In this document: positions 1 to 10,424 of the stretch, piece after piece | How the letters are laid out: the number at the start of each line of letters is the position of its first letter | Numbering within the stretch: the first letter of the stretch is position 1 | Source: Polyodon spathula | Lineage: Eukaryota; Chordata; Actinopteri; Acipenseriformes; Polyodontidae | NCBI RefSeq assembly: GCF_017654505.1 | Contig: NC_054536.1 | Location: 28,855,470-28,919,469, forward strand | Direction of reading: 5' to 3' | DNA: 64,000 nucleotides | Translations under genes and position numbers: made by a program | Notes under the pieces: model-generated | What the model was told of the DNA's origin: nothing | Seen by the model: the letters and a program-made list of their open reading frames with translations, nothing else | The model's database searches: none

Positions 1-770
1 AGAACAAAAGACGAAAAGCTGATATTAAAGTACAGAATCTGTTTGTATAGAACTTGTAATATGTCAGTTCTCGTTAAAACTAACTCAGATTAGACGGATT
101 TCCTGATTATTTTCACAAACACTTTGTCGGCCATTCTGAAAAACCGGGATACAATAATACAAGCCAATGAACAGCAAACTGTAAGGACAAAACTATTGCA
201 GTTTAATAGGGGACACTTAGTCCTATCAAAATGAGGTCTAATTGTTTTGGGGACTTGATTTTATATACTGGGGCAAAGTCCTCGGAATACTAACACCTAT
301 TGTCAGTGGACAAAATGAACATATAGGGGAGGTACTCTGATGTACTATTTTCAGGAATTGTTCCCCACTTAGTCATATCAAGGTAAGGTAAGGTTTTGGG
401 GACTTGGTTTTATATAGTGGAGAAAAAGCCTTTTAACACTTATAGGTGCAATGTCTGGCATACCTTGATGTGTAAAAATATATTTCTTAAGGATTCATAA
501 CATAAAAAGAAAATATGAAGACAATATTTTGTTATAATAAAATAAAGCTTAAAGACAAATACACTGTATACACTTATATCTCTTAGGAAAATATGTTAAA
601 GATTAGGTGCAATGTGTGTTATACACCTGCATACAATAATAAAGACATCCACTGTAGCCTAGAGTACTGCATTCATGTCAAATGTATTGCTGTTCCAATG
701 GAACAACTGCTCAGCCAAGCAAGCACTGCAGGGTCTCACTGAGTCACAGACACGGCTGTTTAAAAGCACA
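1..770. repeat. AT-rich DNA with a diverged 152-bp-offset duplication
   Basis: No gene is recognised. Two diverged copies of a block of about 90 bp lie 152 bp apart, beginning near 214 and 366. Both contain an acttagtc-type start followed by the shared string ttttggggacttg and ttttatata. The rest is AT-rich sequence with no long open frame. Confidence 0.5.
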
Positions 771-838
771 CATATATTATATATATAGATCCTATATATA
801 TATATATATAGTTATATATAGTATATATATTATATAAA
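771..838. repeat. Imperfect (TA)n microsatellite
   Basis: Interrupted TA dinucleotide run made of several short blocks separated by single-base changes. Confidence 0.9.
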
Positions 839-1005
839 CTTTGCCCCACAATAATTTCACATTTCCTGTATAGTGGATCAATATCTATTAGAAAAAATAG
901 TTGAAGTTTTGGGGCATTGCATTTAATTATTTGTATATTTCATTGTAGCGATCTTGGTTCCCGCAGGCAGGCGCATCACACAGGGTGAGGCAATCCACAC
1001 AAAGG

Positions 1006-1090
1006 CGGAGGGTGAGCGCAAACCCCGGGACCTCTCGCACTGAAGCATAGCGCCGATACCACTGTACAAAAGAGCAAGTACCAGCCCCAC
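1006..1090 (-). repeat. tRNA-like SINE head or tRNA pseudogene
   Basis: A GC-rich island in AT-rich DNA. On the minus strand it resembles a tRNA: an A-box-like ACAGTGGTA, an anticodon-arm-like GCGCTATGCTTCAGTGCG, and a B-box-like GTCCCGGGGTTTGCGC where GGTTCGANTCC is expected. There is no clean acceptor stem, so a tRNA-derived SINE head is more likely than a working tRNA gene. The flanking 840-1000 and 1100-1950 hold nothing I recognise. Confidence 0.4.
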
Positions 1091-1954
1091 CATGTACGTC
1101 ACGTACCAGCCCTGCTGCTGCCTTCCCCCATAATTTAACGCTAAATAAGAAATTAACATAAGGTACTGTACTGTATTTAGTGTATATTCATCTACAACTT
1201 TAAACACTTAATTATAAATTTTACTAAAAATTATATAAAAAAAACTGTAAATAACTGTGTACAATTCTATCCATAGACCATGTTATTTAGTTTTCATCCC
1301 TCCATGTAAAAGCTACTAGTTGGAATTATAATTTATTCACCATGGTAGCCCCAGTTGTGTCAAACTATTTGGAAATATAAAATATAAAAAAGTTAATGCG
1401 GTAGCCTGATAAATACATTGTCGACCTATGATTACCGCTTCCCTGCTGACAAACAAACAAACAACAGGGTTTGTAGACCAGTCCTGCAACAGTGTAAATC
1501 CCGGGTCGTTACAATATATAAAGTATAATAGAAACTGCTATTCCACCAGTTTAAAGTTCACACCACTCTTATTTAAATTGTATATTTTTTATAATAAATG
1601 TTGTAAAGTGTAACTAAATGAGAGAATCCAAGGACGTTTACACAAACATATATTGTTTCATACTTGTTTTGTAACATTAACGGACAGTTTGTTTTTACTT
1701 TTGGAAAACGAAAAAAATACAGTGCAAGCACGGGAGCTTTGTAAATACTACATATGTCCCAGTTTCAACTTAATTACATTTAAAAATGTTAATGTAAAAA
1801 CAACAATAAAACAAAATCACAGTGTTGTAGGTTTTCTTTTTTTGAGTTTCTATTACAATTTATCCTAGCATAATTCATGATAACATCACAAGGATCACTT
1901 AAGTATCGAAATTTGTAGCCCAAAGTCAACCAGCGAAGTGATAAGCACAGGTCG

Positions 1955-2225
1955 ACATGGATTAGGGAGTGGTTAACGTGTAGAAAACAGAAAGTACTGA
2001 TTAGAGGAGAAACCTGACAATGGAGTGAGGTAACCAGTGGAGTACCACAGGGATCAGTATTAGGTCCTCTGCTATTCCTAATCTACATTAATGATTTAGA
2101 TTCTGGTATAGTAAGCAAACCTGTAAAATTTGCAAACAACACAAAAATATGCATGGCAAACACTGTTGCAGCAGCAAAGGTCATTAAAAATGATCTCGAC
2201 ATCATTTAGAACTGGGTAGACACAT
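1955..2225 (+). pseudogene. CR1-like LINE reverse-transcriptase fragment
   Basis: Frame-translated DNA from about 2030 reads [16 protein letters not shown] then [10 protein letters not shown], the conserved palm region of CR1/L2-type LINE reverse transcriptases. About 30 codons later the expected FADDTKI active-site box reads FANNTKI, so both catalytic aspartates are asparagine. A stop follows near 2207. Only about 270 bp survive, with no start and no 3' tail. It is a dead fragment. Confidence 0.8.
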
Positions 2226-3440
2226 CACATTTAATAGAGAAAATGTGAGGTATTGCATGCAGCGATCTGATTTACCAGTGAGCAGAAGGATGATGGGAAA
2301 TGTAGTTCTGAGAGGTCCATGCGGGTACATGGGAAGCCATCTTGAGGCAGGGAATGCAATTTAAACGTTTAAAAAAGTCATCAAAATGTAAAATAAAATA
2401 ATGAAAACAATACATACACCTTACGTAAATAATTGTAGCAACACATGGAAACATGTAACACAGTAAAATAAAAAGGTCCTTATGTACCCTTAAGCCACTA
2501 GTAAAACTCAAGCTACACAGCTATTTTAATTAAAAAATATAATTGCTTTCCCTATTATAGTTTATACTATACATCAGTAAACCTTTGCATTTAAAACATA
2601 AGGAAAATCGAACCTACCTGAATTCTGATTACAGGTCTGTCTGAGGAGGATATATATCCATGAATGTATATATAAAAAAATTAAAGAAAAGGTCCTTTAT
2701 GAACTGAAAAGTATAAGTCTTTAAACTTCCATTAAACTGTATATATGTGCAGTTATTGGTTTGCATTAACCGCGTTATACATGCTGCTGTCAGACTTTGC
2801 CAGCAGCTCCCGAGGAGGTCTGCTGTAAATAAGGCTTAAGTTAGGTTGTTTCTTTGCAGTCCAAATCAAATATGGAGTATGTGTTTGACAGCTTTCTAGT
2901 GTTAGTCCCATTTTTCCCTATTTCAACTGTCATCTTTAAGAAACGACATCTGAGAGAATACTATCCACGTGTGATTCACCATCAGAGTTCCACTCTTTCC
3001 TATATACTTGGTATCTGTACTGTATCTTCTGTTACCAGGCGTGTGGAACATACATTACCCATAATGTAATGTACATCATAGCCACAGATATTGATGCTTG
3101 TTATTGTTACAATGTTTAGCAACAGTGATGTGAACACTAAGGGTTGTTTATAATATAGGTTAGTATTTTGCTTTATTGTTAAGACTTTAAAACCATGCAA
3201 AACATATTCAAATGTAACACCCACACATATGCCCAAAACTAGCCCAAAAATTAGGCACCCGCCCAAAGCCATTTTTTCACGCACAATAAAAAGATTACAG
3301 CCCAATTGGGAGTGAAGTCGTCAATCTCGCAACACTGTTTCCGAGTCAAATAGCATTACGGAGAAAATGGGAGTCACGACCTTACCGTGTTATAATCGAC
3401 TCCGCACTAAAACAGGCTGCGTAATAATGAGATAGCACTC
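2226..3440. other. No recognised feature
   Basis: AT-rich unique-looking sequence. Short open frames on both strands have no recognisable motif. I looked here for the last exons of the abca13-like gene, which should lie downstream of 4212 on the minus strand, and did not find them. Confidence 0.5.
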
Positions 3441-3443
3441 TAT

Positions 3444-3735
3444 ACACAGTGGCTCTCAAAAGTATTCACCCCCTTGGACTTTTTCACATTTTATTGTGTT
3501 ACAACATGGAATCAAAATGGATTTAATTAGGAGTTTTTGCCACTGATCAACACAAAAAAAAAGTCCATAATGTCAAAGTGAAAAATAAAATCTACAAATT
3601 GTTCTAAATTAATTACAAATATAAAACAGAAAATAATTGATTGCATAAGTATTCACCCCCTTTGCTATGACACACCTAAATAAGCTCAGGTGCAACCAAT
3701 TCAGGGTTATATTTGCATTCTAAGCCATTCGAAAA
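3444..3735 (+). mobile_element. Solo Tc1/mariner terminal inverted repeat with two internal direct repeats
   Basis: Begins near a TA with cacagtggctctcaaaagta, the typical outer end of fish Tc1-like elements. The outer direct repeat (agtattcacccccttggac, near 3468) recurs as an inner repeat (aagtattcaccccctttgc, near 3646). This is the IR/DR arrangement used for transposase binding. The matching right-hand end and any transposase are absent, so this is a truncated end. Confidence 0.75.
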
Positions 3736-4205
3736 AAGGGAATAATATTGCAGTAGTGACGTCAAAATGGCATATTTGTCTTGAAGATTATACTTGACCT
3801 TTGACCCATATTTGACTCCTGCGCACCCGACCACTTTCAAACAGAATGTCTCATTTTAAGTCACTCGACAACACTCACAATTCTTGGTTTTTATACACTT
3901 TTAACAAATTCCTTTAATGAACTTGCCTACAGGGTGACTACTATAGTAACTATCAAGTTCTCACCCAGCCTATACAAAAATAACATTATATTCATTGCTT
4001 TTTTATATCTTGACCTTTCGAAATAAAAAAATAAAAATAAAAATAGCATTGCACATTATCGTGCATTAGTAAAGTCGATGATATTTAATTTAACATGAAG
4101 TTAATATAATGGGTCATTGAAAAATTTGAATAATGAACAGACTCATATTAGAAACCCCTGAAGCAATGACTTCATGAAATGTCACTCTTTACTGCAATGA
4201 GATGC
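3736..4205. other. No recognised feature
   Basis: AT-rich sequence between the Tc1 end and the downstream end of the abca13-like H-loop exon. It would be intron in the minus-strand gene model. Confidence 0.4.
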
Positions 4206-4211
4206 TCCTAC

Positions 4212-4342
4212 CTGTTCTTGATGTGCTGACGAGAACCAAAACACTGCAATTGTCCATTAACAATTATAGCAAGTCTGGCACACAGGGCTTCACACTGCTT
4301 CATGCTGTCAAGAGTGGAAACACACACATTGCACAATTAACA
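4212..4342 (-). pseudogene. abca13: abca13-like pseudogene, NBD2 H-loop exon
   Basis: Minus-strand exon-sized block. It reads [18 protein letters not shown] then [14 protein letters not shown], and stops at a strong donor (aacag then gtagga at 4211/4210). Upstream is an acceptor (gacaggcag at 4343). ABCA transporters have [21 protein letters not shown] at this point, so this is the H-loop segment of the second ATP-binding domain. The catalytic His region is damaged: the residues before SM read STLD where TSH is expected. An in-frame TAA lies six bases inside the predicted 5' edge. KNR rather than KSR fits ABCA13 better than ABCA12 by memory. It would be the most downstream exon found in the window. 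Confidence 0.8.
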
Positions 4343-4734
4343 CTGCCTGTCACCCTGTATGCTAGTGTAACATGCCAGCATTGGTTCAAATGAGGGTCAG
4401 GACGGGGATCATGGGTAGCTGTAAATAGCAGTATTAATGCAATTTCTGAGGTATGATTCAAACCCGATTTCGGTACTTGCTGCTGGTGGCGGGGTACCCC
4501 ACCCCTGTGCGTATCTTATGCTTTATGTGCTGCTTGTTGGTGTGTATACATTGGTGCACAGGATATAATTTGGGTTGTGTAGCACGGGTGATTTGAAATG
4601 TATATTTGTAGTTGGGCACAGGTGTTTCACAATTAGTTCAAGTGCAGACTGTGCCGGGATTCAAGTGAATGATTAATTAGTAATCGAGTCCCAGCACAGC
4701 TATAGTTAAAAGCAGTCACGAATCACTCCCAGGG

Positions 4735-4995
4735 GGTAGTGCGTTCAGAGGTGGAATGAGAGTCTGGAGGTATAGAAATATAAATAACAATTGCTACACG
4801 TGCTGGTTTGACCCCAGTATGATACTTGTTTTGTTCCGTATCTGGTTGTTAGTCTATTTGATTTGGCCAATGTGCTTTTTGTTTTGTTCAGTGTTTTGTT
4901 TTGTTTATTTATTATTAAACATGTGCATCTGTCTTCCTGGTCTTATATCACCACACAAGGTATACTGGCTGTATTTTTTATTAATTAGTTTCATT
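4735..4995 (+). mobile_element. LTR fragment, dispersed family A
   Basis: Shares a run of blocks with sequences at 22.8k (same strand) and 29.1-29.3k and 39.9-40.1k (opposite strand). The blocks are: gttcagaggtggaatgagag, aacaattgctac(a), acttgttttgttc, ttggccaatgtgc, and a tail with tttatttattattaaacatg. AATAAA-like sequence near the end fits the R/U5 part of an LTR. The upstream 4385-4735 is GC-richer and may be the U3 part, but I could not align it. Confidence 0.6.
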
Positions 4996-5378
4996 GATTA
5001 GATCAGTTATTTTGATATGTAATAAAATCCCAATGTTGAAGCGAAAGCTACCACTGGCACACAAGAGACACATATAATCATGACACCTCATTGAGTGGAT
5101 GTCACACCAAAGACATAAAAAAATCTTCTAAAACACATCAGCAATGAACACTTCAACACTGCAGCAATCGGGAATGGGGTGAAATTGAAATTGAAGGGTA
5201 ATCTATTTTTCAAATATTGTCAAGTACAGTAAATACTTGGAAGCACTTCACCAAGCTTGCTATCCAGCACTGCTAACAGGGATGCATGTTTTGAACAACT
5301 GGTTTGTGGTTTTCACTAGGGTGAATGTTTCCTGAGGCTTAATTGGAAATGTCTTGCTGCGCTCAGGGATTACTACTC

Positions 5379-5528
<150 letters not shown>

Positions 5529-5529
5529 C

Positions 5530-6680
5530 AAATGGTTCTGGCATGTCCCTTTTGTGCTATAAGTCATTAGATTCTTTTGCATGGAAGGCCTCGATTGCAA
5601 GAATGTGCGGTTCTTTGATGGAATCAAATTCAGTTACAATGTGATTGCCCACTGATGATGGGAATGATAATGCAGAGATGGGAGCCCAGCTAACAAGATT
5701 TAAGTTTTTGCAGGTATTATTCTTTTAAACACTGTCACCGCTACTGAAAGCAGGACGATATTTGGGATACAAATTGAACATTTGTGGAACATATAAAACC
5801 AGTCGAAAATAGTAGTAGCAGGTCTGTGTAAGGTCTGTTGTGGTGTTCGCAGAGCCACTTCGAGCTGAGCCAGGAGAATTCAAATCTTACTGGGAACAAG
5901 CTGACTTATTAGATATGGATTAGATACTACAGAATGACATACATTGCTAATAGTAATGTTGTAGGATTCTGTATTTTGTATCGTTTTGAATAAGTCTGTG
6001 TAAGGTCTGATAAAGAGAGCTCCTGGTATCAAAAGGTCAGGTCGACCTGCTGAAAGTTCCAAACCTTCCTTATCAGGCAAAAGCATATTTTTAAATTAGC
6101 CTTAAAACATTCTGATCCAGCGAGAGCAGAATGCCAAACTCTACTGAACAGAGTTAATATGCCAGAAACAATCGAACTAGGTTCGATTATAGTAAGAAAA
6201 AAAGTAATGTATAGTTTAAATGGATTATCAGTCATGTACTGTGTCTTTGTTGTAATAAGTATTAAGACTTGATCTAAAATGAGCCCTTGAGTTACAAGCA
6301 AATATTCTAGAAAGACTGAAATAATACAGCTATTAGAATGATATATTTGAAAAAGCAAGAAAATAAGACAAACTAGTATAAACTGTTACTTTAAAAGTGA
6401 ACTGATTGAAGGAAAATAACTAAATTTGTAACCTTATTCTTACCTGCTTGTAGTAGAAGCAGTATTGGAGATGACTCGCTGGATTTTGTATGAACAGAGA
6501 AAGAGGTCAGATTTAGTTCAGTCACTATAAAACTATTACATTCTAACATGAACTAACCACTGTTTGCTTAGTGGTTTTATTCAAAGGCTTATGATAAACC
6601 CTTACAATTCATATTAAATATCATGTTATCACATTTGTATATGAAGTTAAACTGGCCAATTGACAATACACTGAAAAGGT
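5530..6680. other. No recognised feature
   Basis: A minus-strand open stretch without ATG (about 5700 to 5565) contains VGNHIVTEFDSIKEP but has no family I recognise and no clear splice sites. Nothing else stands out. Confidence 0.4.
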
Positions 6681-6683
6681 AAC

Positions 6684-6685
<2 letters not shown>

Positions 6686-6757
<72 letters not shown>
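6686..6757. repeat. (TA)n microsatellite
   Basis: Uninterrupted TA run of about 70 bp immediately upstream of an LTR. Confidence 0.95.
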
Positions 6758-6760
<3 letters not shown>

Positions 6761-6764
6761 ATAG

Positions 6765-7215
6765 TAACATGGCAGGGAAGGGGTTAAGTTTCCCTGCCCA
6801 GAAACATGTGTGAATGCACATTTGTGTTTAATTGTTTAATTTATTTTATTATTTAATTATCACCCACATCTGGAGATCTTTACAAATTAGGACCAGGTGC
6901 AGAATATAAATAGTCAGCAGCCAGTATACTCAGGGCTGCTGAGTAGAAGGGAGCAGAAGATGCGCTCTGTTCCCGAGCAGTCAGAATTTTTTTGTATATT
7001 GCAGGTAAATGGTGTAGCCATCCTGCGAGCTAGTCAGGGACCTGCAACGAATGTTTAGTCAGTGCTCCGAAGGATCCAGGTGTTTGTTTTTGTTATGTTT
7101 ATTGTTTTGTGTGTTTATTAAAAAGTGTGCGCAAGCATTATAAAATTCCATTTCCATGTCCTGGGTCTACGTTCGTAAAGGGGCAACGAACCGTGAGAGT
7201 TGCAGATCTTTCACA
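6765..7215 (+). mobile_element. 5' LTR of a small Gypsy-like element
   Basis: Direct repeat of 7947-8250. Shared blocks include ccctgcccagaaacatgtg, tacaaattagga(g/c)cagg, gcgctctgttcc and ccatcctgcgagctagtcag. It opens with a hairpin, ggcagggaa paired with ttccctgcc. Compared with the downstream copy it has about 50 extra bases near 6913-6962 and lacks about 35 bases near 6988, so the LTRs have diverged. The sequence tggtggcagcatg at 7218 is a plausible primer-binding site. Confidence 0.7.
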
Positions 7216-7256
7216 TATGGTGGCAGCATGTGTGGGTGCCCCTAAAGACCCAGAAA

Positions 7257-7565
7257 ATGGATTTTAAGGAGTTGATTGATCTGATCAATAAGAATACCGC
7301 TGCTCAACGTGAGCAAACTAAGAAATGGAGATTGGCGCTAGGGCTGCCTGAGCAGGAGCCGACCGAGTTGGAGCTGCTGCTCCAGAAATGGAAGCAGGCA
7401 GGAGAAGCCCCGTTGTCTCCAGCGCCTGAGGGAGAAGCCCCGCTGTCTCCAGCGCCTGAGGGAGAAGCCCCGCTGTCTCCAGCGCCTGAGGGAGAAGCCC
7501 CGCTGTCTCCAGCGCCTGAGGGAGAAGCCCCGCTGTCTCCAGCGCCAGCTGTCTCCAGCGCCTGA
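7257..7565 (+). CDS. Gag-like ORF with EAPLSPAPEG tandem repeats (truncated)
   Basis: Starts at the first ATG after the putative primer-binding site. The 102-residue product begins MDFKELIDLINKNTAAQRE, a short helical segment like the N-terminus of Ty3/Gypsy Gag proteins. Charged residues follow (EQEPTELELLLQKWK), then four full copies of the Pro-rich decapeptide EAPLSPAPEG and a partial one. The ORF ends when a unit is 16 bases too long, which shifts the frame and gives a stop at 7563-7565. No capsid core, zinc knuckle, protease or polymerase follows. It lies between two LTRs, so it is the internal region of a non-autonomous LTR element. The identification as Gag rests on position and the N-terminal style only. 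Confidence 0.5.
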   Translation: MDFKELIDLINKNTAAQREQTKKWRLALGLPEQEPTELELLLQKWKQAGEAPLSPAPEGEAPLSPAPEGEAPLSPAPEGEAPLSPAPEGEAPLSPAPAVSSA

Positions 7566-7863
7566 GGGAGAAGCCCCGCTGTCTCCAGCGCCTGAGGGAG
7601 AAGCCCCGCTGTCTCCAGCGCCTGAGGGAGAAGCCCCGCTGTCTCCAGCGCCTGAGGGAGAAGCCCCGCTGTCTCCAGCGCCTGAGGGAGAAGCCCCGCT
7701 GTCTCCAGCGCCTGAGGGAGAAGCCCCGCTGTCTCCAGCGCCTGAGGGAGAAGCCCCGCTGTCTCCAGCCTGAGGGAGAAGCCCCGCTGTCTCCAACGCC
7801 TGAGGGAGAAGCCCCCTGTCTCCAGCGCCTGAGGGAGAAGCCCCGCTGTCTCCAGCGCCTGAG
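7401..7863 (+). repeat. 30-bp minisatellite, 15 units
   Basis: Fifteen tandem units, most exactly 30 bp and nearly identical. The unit encodes EAPLSPAPEG in the frame of the gag-like ORF. Exceptions are unit 5 (46 bp, carrying a 16-bp internal duplication), unit 12 (28 bp) and unit 14 (29 bp). The minus strand is also open for more than 200 codons through the array, purely because the unit length is a multiple of three. Confidence 0.95.
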
Positions 7864-7878
7864 GAAGGAGCAACAAAC

Positions 7879-7898
7879 AAGGGGGAGGAGGTGAGGAG
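7879..7898 (+). promoter_or_regulatory. Possible polypurine tract
   Basis: Purine-only run aagggggaggaggtgaggag about 48 bp before the visible start of homology of the 3' LTR. The gap is longer than usual, so the start of the 3' LTR may be eroded. Confidence 0.4.
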
Positions 7899-7946
7899 CC
7901 CACCTCCACCACAGCCCCAGCAAACCAGTCCGGCGCTGCCAAGTAC

Positions 7947-8250
7947 GTTCCCTGCCCAGAAACATGTGCAAATGCACATTTGTGTTTAATTTATTTTGTT
8001 TAATTATCATCCACACTTTTACAAATTAGGAGCAGGTGCAGGGTATAAACAGAAGTGCGCTCTGTTCCCCAGCAGTCGGAATTATTGTAAGTTTTGCGTC
8101 AAACCTGTGTGGTTCTTTTTTGTATGTTGCAGGTAAACGGAGTAGCCATCCTGCGAGCTAGTCAGGGACCTGCAACCATCAAATGTTTAGTCAGTGGTCC
8201 ACTGGATGTGGAAACAGATATCTCCTTTGTTTGTGTCTGTGTTATCTCTG
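7947..8250 (+). mobile_element. 3' LTR (truncated) of the same element
   Basis: Direct repeat of 6765-7060. Similarity is clear to about 8205 (agtcagtg(c/g)tcc) and then fades. The expected AATAAA-containing R/U5 portion of the upstream copy is not recognisable here, so the 3' end is missing or replaced. Confidence 0.65.
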
Positions 8251-8401
8251 TGGTGCAGGGGCTATCTGTATTGCTTAGATAAGCCCCCCTTTTTTCGGCT
8301 TCATTCGTCTCCTATCGGTCTCACTTGGCCATTAAAAGGTTTTCTCAGCTTTTTCCAGAGAACAAATTAACTAGACACCTGCGCTTTACATCTTTTTTGA
8401 T

Positions 8402-8467
8402 GATGTCAGACAGGGTCCGACATCGGACTGGAAAGGAAAAATTGTAATGTCGGACCAGGTCCGACAT
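8402..8467. repeat. Pair of GTCGGACC-type palindromes
   Basis: 8447-8467 is ATGTCGGACC, one A, then GGTCCGACAT: a perfect 10-bp inverted repeat with a 1-bp centre. An imperfect copy of the same palindrome lies at 8402-8424. These CpG-containing palindromes stand out against the AT-rich flanks. They may be subterminal repeats of a DNA transposon or a protein-binding site. Confidence 0.7.
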
Positions 8468-8469
8468 AG

Positions 8470-9465
8470 GACCTCAAAGTTAATATACGTATAAACTTGT
8501 ATTGTATTATAGCAAGGATCCTGTGAACTTTGGTTCACCTAAATTTTAGGGAAAAGAGGGTTAAAAATGAGAACCATGAGACCATGTTCCAATATTTTGG
8601 AGTGGAGTTACATCCAATTAATTTGGAATGTTTTTTTTATACAGTAACTCCAACTTCTAGAATATGTCATTAACTCAAAGTTAAGAACTGTCAAGGCAGA
8701 TTGATGATCAGATTTAATTGGGACTCCTGATGTATTCAATGGAGGGAAAATCTTAAATAAGCCCAGAACAATACTCCATTCACCACCATCGAACTTGATC
8801 TTGCAAGCTGACGTGGTCCATGCTCTTTGGGTCTCTAAAAAATGGATTTCTGTTTGGGTCGAAGTTAGAAGTCTCTGCCTTTTGAAGACAGTTCTTATTT
8901 TTCATATCTCCTACACTACACTTCCATATACTGGAAGGTAAGCATATATGTAAGGTATAAACCATGATAGCTGTGAGGTTCTGATGATATATACCATGTC
9001 TGCGGTGGTGATAAAGCCTGAAGTGGTTTATACCGCTTATAACATGGCAACTTGTCAATTGTGGGAAGAAAATTAATTAAAATAATTAAAACACATTTAA
9101 ATGAAGACAAAACTAGAAACTTTTATTGTGTATACATCTGCAGTGTAATATAGTCCCAAATTTTATTTAATTAAATTAATTGTTCACTTATTAAAAATAA
9201 ATTGCACATGTTCGTTTATTGTGAATTTCTGCATCGGAAGTGCCATCTCACTAGAAACTAGAGGACTAGAGAAGAAGCTATGATGATGGGCATTTCAAAT
9301 GACACTAAGGAAGTAAGGGGAACAGCTGCGATGAAGTTGGATCTTGAAATGAGTTTGTTAACTTGTTGTATACGACATACATATTCTAGTACGTTTTCAT
9401 CCCTTTTGATCTCCAAATATGTTTGTTATTTGTCAGACACCCTCACGTCCAAGTCGTGCCATATT
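8470..9465. other. No recognised feature
   Basis: A minus-strand open stretch (about 8920 to 8795) reads SNFDPNRNPFFRDPKSMDH, which looks protein-like but matches nothing I know and lacks good splice sites. The rest is AT-rich. Confidence 0.4.
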
Positions 9466-9469
9466 AAGT

Positions 9470-9690
9470 TGACAATCGAACCAGACTTTCCGCACCAACC
9501 TGACTGCGGTGTCAGGGGACAGTACTCCGTTTCCCGCAGACACTTCAAATCCAGGCCGGTAATTCGGGGTGGTGTCTGGCCTTGTCTTTACCTGCTTTTC
9601 TAAGAGTTTTCCTGACTGACAGGAATACATTATTGCTGGTTTTAAACTCACTGTCAGCAGAGATGTTAAAATGTCTACTGTTAGAATATG
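9470..9690 (+). repeat. SINE body, family 1 (head lost)
   Basis: Matches the reverse complement of 40241-40458 through ctgcggtgtca, aatccaggccggtaattcgg, ggtgtctggccttgtcttta, cctgcttttctaa and tcagcagagatgttaaa. The tRNA-like head seen in the other copy is absent or eroded here. Confidence 0.75.
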
Positions 9691-9699
9691 TATTTAGTC

Positions 9700-10420
9700 C
9701 AGCTCAGCTTTATAAAACTGGAGACCGAATACTGGTCCCCAACTGAACTTCTTTCGCTGGCATAAAATTCCCTCAATGTTGTTGAGATTTTTTTGAATTT
9801 ATTTCTGTAATGTATTCACTCAGAGTCCATGGTAAATGCTAAACTTGTTTATTAAACTTGAAAACAGACTACAGCTGCCAACAGCCATCTTAAGTTCTCC
9901 TGCTGTTTACTGTTTGGGGGACCATCTAACAATTACAAACCACTTTAGGGACTGTCTGAATTTTACAAACAATATTGGAGCAGTATAATACTTTAATGCT
10001 AAGTAGACCACAATTTCCATAAAATTAAGGTCCATATTTTTTTCTTTAAGTACATTAACCAGCCCATGCTGTAGTTTTTTTGTGTTTTTTTCAAACTTTG
10101 TTTTCTTCTATTTCATTTAGCTGATCCTTGTTTACTGTTGTGTCTACTCTTGCTGGTGCACTTATTTTTTTTTTTTTTTTTTCAGATGGACTGCTGTCTT
10201 CACTCAAAGTTGGTGTTGTGCCAGTTATGTGGAGTTTCATCCCCAAATATTTTAAAGGAAATAGGGCAAATACCACTCATTTTTGGCTATGGTTTTGTAA
10301 CTTATAATAACAAATAAAATGGCAGTTTGTCGTGGAATTTAGAATGTGGTGGTAGGTAGTGATTTATTCAGTGTGAAGCAGCTCATTAGTATGCAAGCCG
10401 TGCTATACGCTATATATACG
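9700..10420. other. No recognised feature
   Basis: AT-rich, with a T run near 10165-10183. No gene seen. Confidence 0.4.
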
Positions 10421-10424
10421 CACG

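Noticed and set aside
1006..1090. Functional tRNA gene
   Set aside because: No complete acceptor stem and a degenerate B box; more like a SINE head.
8795..8925. Minus-strand SNFDPNRNPFFRDPKSMDH frame as a host exon
   Set aside because: No family recognised and no good donor or acceptor.
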